Source: Actinomycetota bacterium (lineage in GTDB: Bacteria; Actinomycetota; Thermoleophilia; Solirubrobacterales; Solirubrobacteraceae). From it: a DNA stretch of 5,253 bases. The notes under the pieces were generated by a model that had not been told where the DNA came from, made no database searches, and saw only the letters and a list, made by a program, of their open reading frames with translations. The stretch covers positions 1 through 5,253 of the forward strand of contig WLNG01000119.1 in NCBI GenBank assembly GCA_009699915.1, given 5' to 3'. Position 1 is the first letter of the stretch, and each line of letters starts with the position of its first letter. Shown here piece by piece: positions 4,830 through 5,253 of this stretch. The position numbers and the translations under genes are program-made.

Positions 4830-4835
4830 AAGATA
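4830..4835 (-). promoter_or_regulatory. Possible -10 element for the nuclease gene
   Basis: TATCTT on the minus strand matches TANNNT and lies 9 bases before the ATG at 4820. This would give a leader of about 2-3 bases, which fits the absence of a Shine-Dalgarno sequence. No -35 is evident at 16-18 bases. Confidence 0.35.
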
Positions 4836-4903
4836 TGACGCATTTCGGACACGCTTGCGCCAATACCCAGTTGAGAGGCGTCACGATCTCGACGCGTCCG
4901 GGC

Positions 4904-4909
4904 TACAGT
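4904..4909 (+). promoter_or_regulatory. Possible -10 element for the hemolysin III family gene
   Basis: TACAGT matches TANNNT and ends 8 bases before the ATG at 4918, placing transcription initiation within one or two bases of the start codon. This supports the ATG at 4918 as the start over the later in-frame GTG and ATG codons. No good -35 is visible. Confidence 0.35.
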
Positions 4910-4917
4910 CGGCGGGC

Positions 4918-5253
4918 ATGGCACGGCAGACGGACCCGGGTGAGGGAACAGGCGTGGTGCGCCGCAGCCAGGCGGCTGCCACACGCGGCCTCGAGGCCAC
5001 GATGGCGCGCGTCAAGCCCCGGCTGCGCGGCGTGATCCATGAGTACGCCTTCTTTGCTGCGCTCATCCTCGGCGCTCTGCTGATCTGGCGGGCGGGCGAC
5101 GGCCGCGCGTTGACCGCGGCGCTGATCTACGCCGCCGGGATCTGCGGGCTCTTCGGCGTCAGCGCCCTCTACCACCGAGTCACCTGGCGTCCGCGCACGC
5201 GCGCCTGGATGCGACGGCTCGACCATTCGATGATCTTCGTCTTCATCGCCGCG
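4918..5253 (+). CDS. Hemolysin III / TrhA family membrane protein (PAQR superfamily), N-terminal part (runs off the right edge)
   Basis: The first 112 codons are present. Residues 1-38 are a basic, polar N-terminal extension. Membrane helix 1 (about 41-57) begins HEYAFFAALILG, helix 2 (about 65-85) ends in SALYHR with the conserved Ser-x3-His (S82, H86), and helix 3 begins after RLDHSMIFVFIAA with D102 and H103. The SxxxH and Asp pair are the metal-site signature of the hemolysin III/PAQR superfamily; the final HxxxH should lie beyond the window. Bacterial members are polytopic inner-membrane proteins. The hemolysin name is historical, and some have been linked to membrane fluidity or energy homeostasis. 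The N-terminal extension is longer than in many relatives, so a start at the GTG (residue 13 or 14) or the ATG at residue 29 is possible, but the -10 at 4904 favours the first ATG. Confidence 0.85.
   Translation, partial: MARQTDPGEGTGVVRRSQAAATRGLEATMARVKPRLRGVIHEYAFFAALILGALLIWRAGDGRALTAALIYAAGICGLFGVSALYHRVTWRPRTRAWMRRLDHSMIFVFIAA

Noticed and set aside
4891..4898. 8-base palindrome GACGCGTC upstream of the hemolysin III family gene as an operator
   Set aside because: It is too short and GC-rich to separate from chance, with no second copy seen nearby.

Overview
The window is high-GC DNA with dense, mostly short-gapped genes, GTG/ATG starts and several actinobacterial-style leaderless starts. 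The combination suggests a deep-branching actinobacterium, most likely class Thermoleophilia (Solirubrobacterales-like): a zinc-finger rhomboid, an ECF sigma factor followed by a small single-pass membrane protein, and a PlsC-GpsA fusion. This placement is a judgement from gene content and protein style, not from a search.

Positions 1-2877 carry one minus-strand cluster. In transcription order it is: a 552-residue fusion of 1-acylglycerol-3-phosphate acyltransferase (PlsC) with glycerol-3-phosphate dehydrogenase (GpsA); an ECF-type sigma factor; a 116-residue single-pass membrane protein; and the N-terminal part of a zinc-finger rhomboid intramembrane protease that runs off the left edge. The gaps are 21, 16 and 4 bases, so this looks like an operon. 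It puts phospholipid precursor synthesis beside what could be an envelope-sensing sigma unit: a sigma factor, a candidate membrane anti-sigma factor and a candidate protease.

Positions 2934-3773 carry two plus-strand genes: a 185-residue membrane protein of unknown function, divergent from the lipid gene across 56 bases, and a 69-residue charged helical protein with a strong ribosome binding site. A complete tRNA-Thr(UGU) follows at 3806-3878.

Positions 3879-4121 look intergenic but hold the decayed N-terminus of a site-2-protease (M50) gene. It is broken by a frameshift and a stop codon and cut off before the HExxH catalytic motif. Next to it, on the minus strand, is a secreted protein joining an Excalibur calcium-binding domain to an HNH-like nuclease domain (4122-4820). 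A tRNA, a gene relic and a likely accessory nuclease together suggest a locus that has been rearranged.

At the right edge (4918 onward, plus strand) begins a hemolysin III/TrhA (PAQR superfamily) membrane protein, divergent from the nuclease gene across 97 bases. Many other long open frames exist but are high-GC shadows. Two of them are well-known false proteins made by reading antisense through the tRNA.
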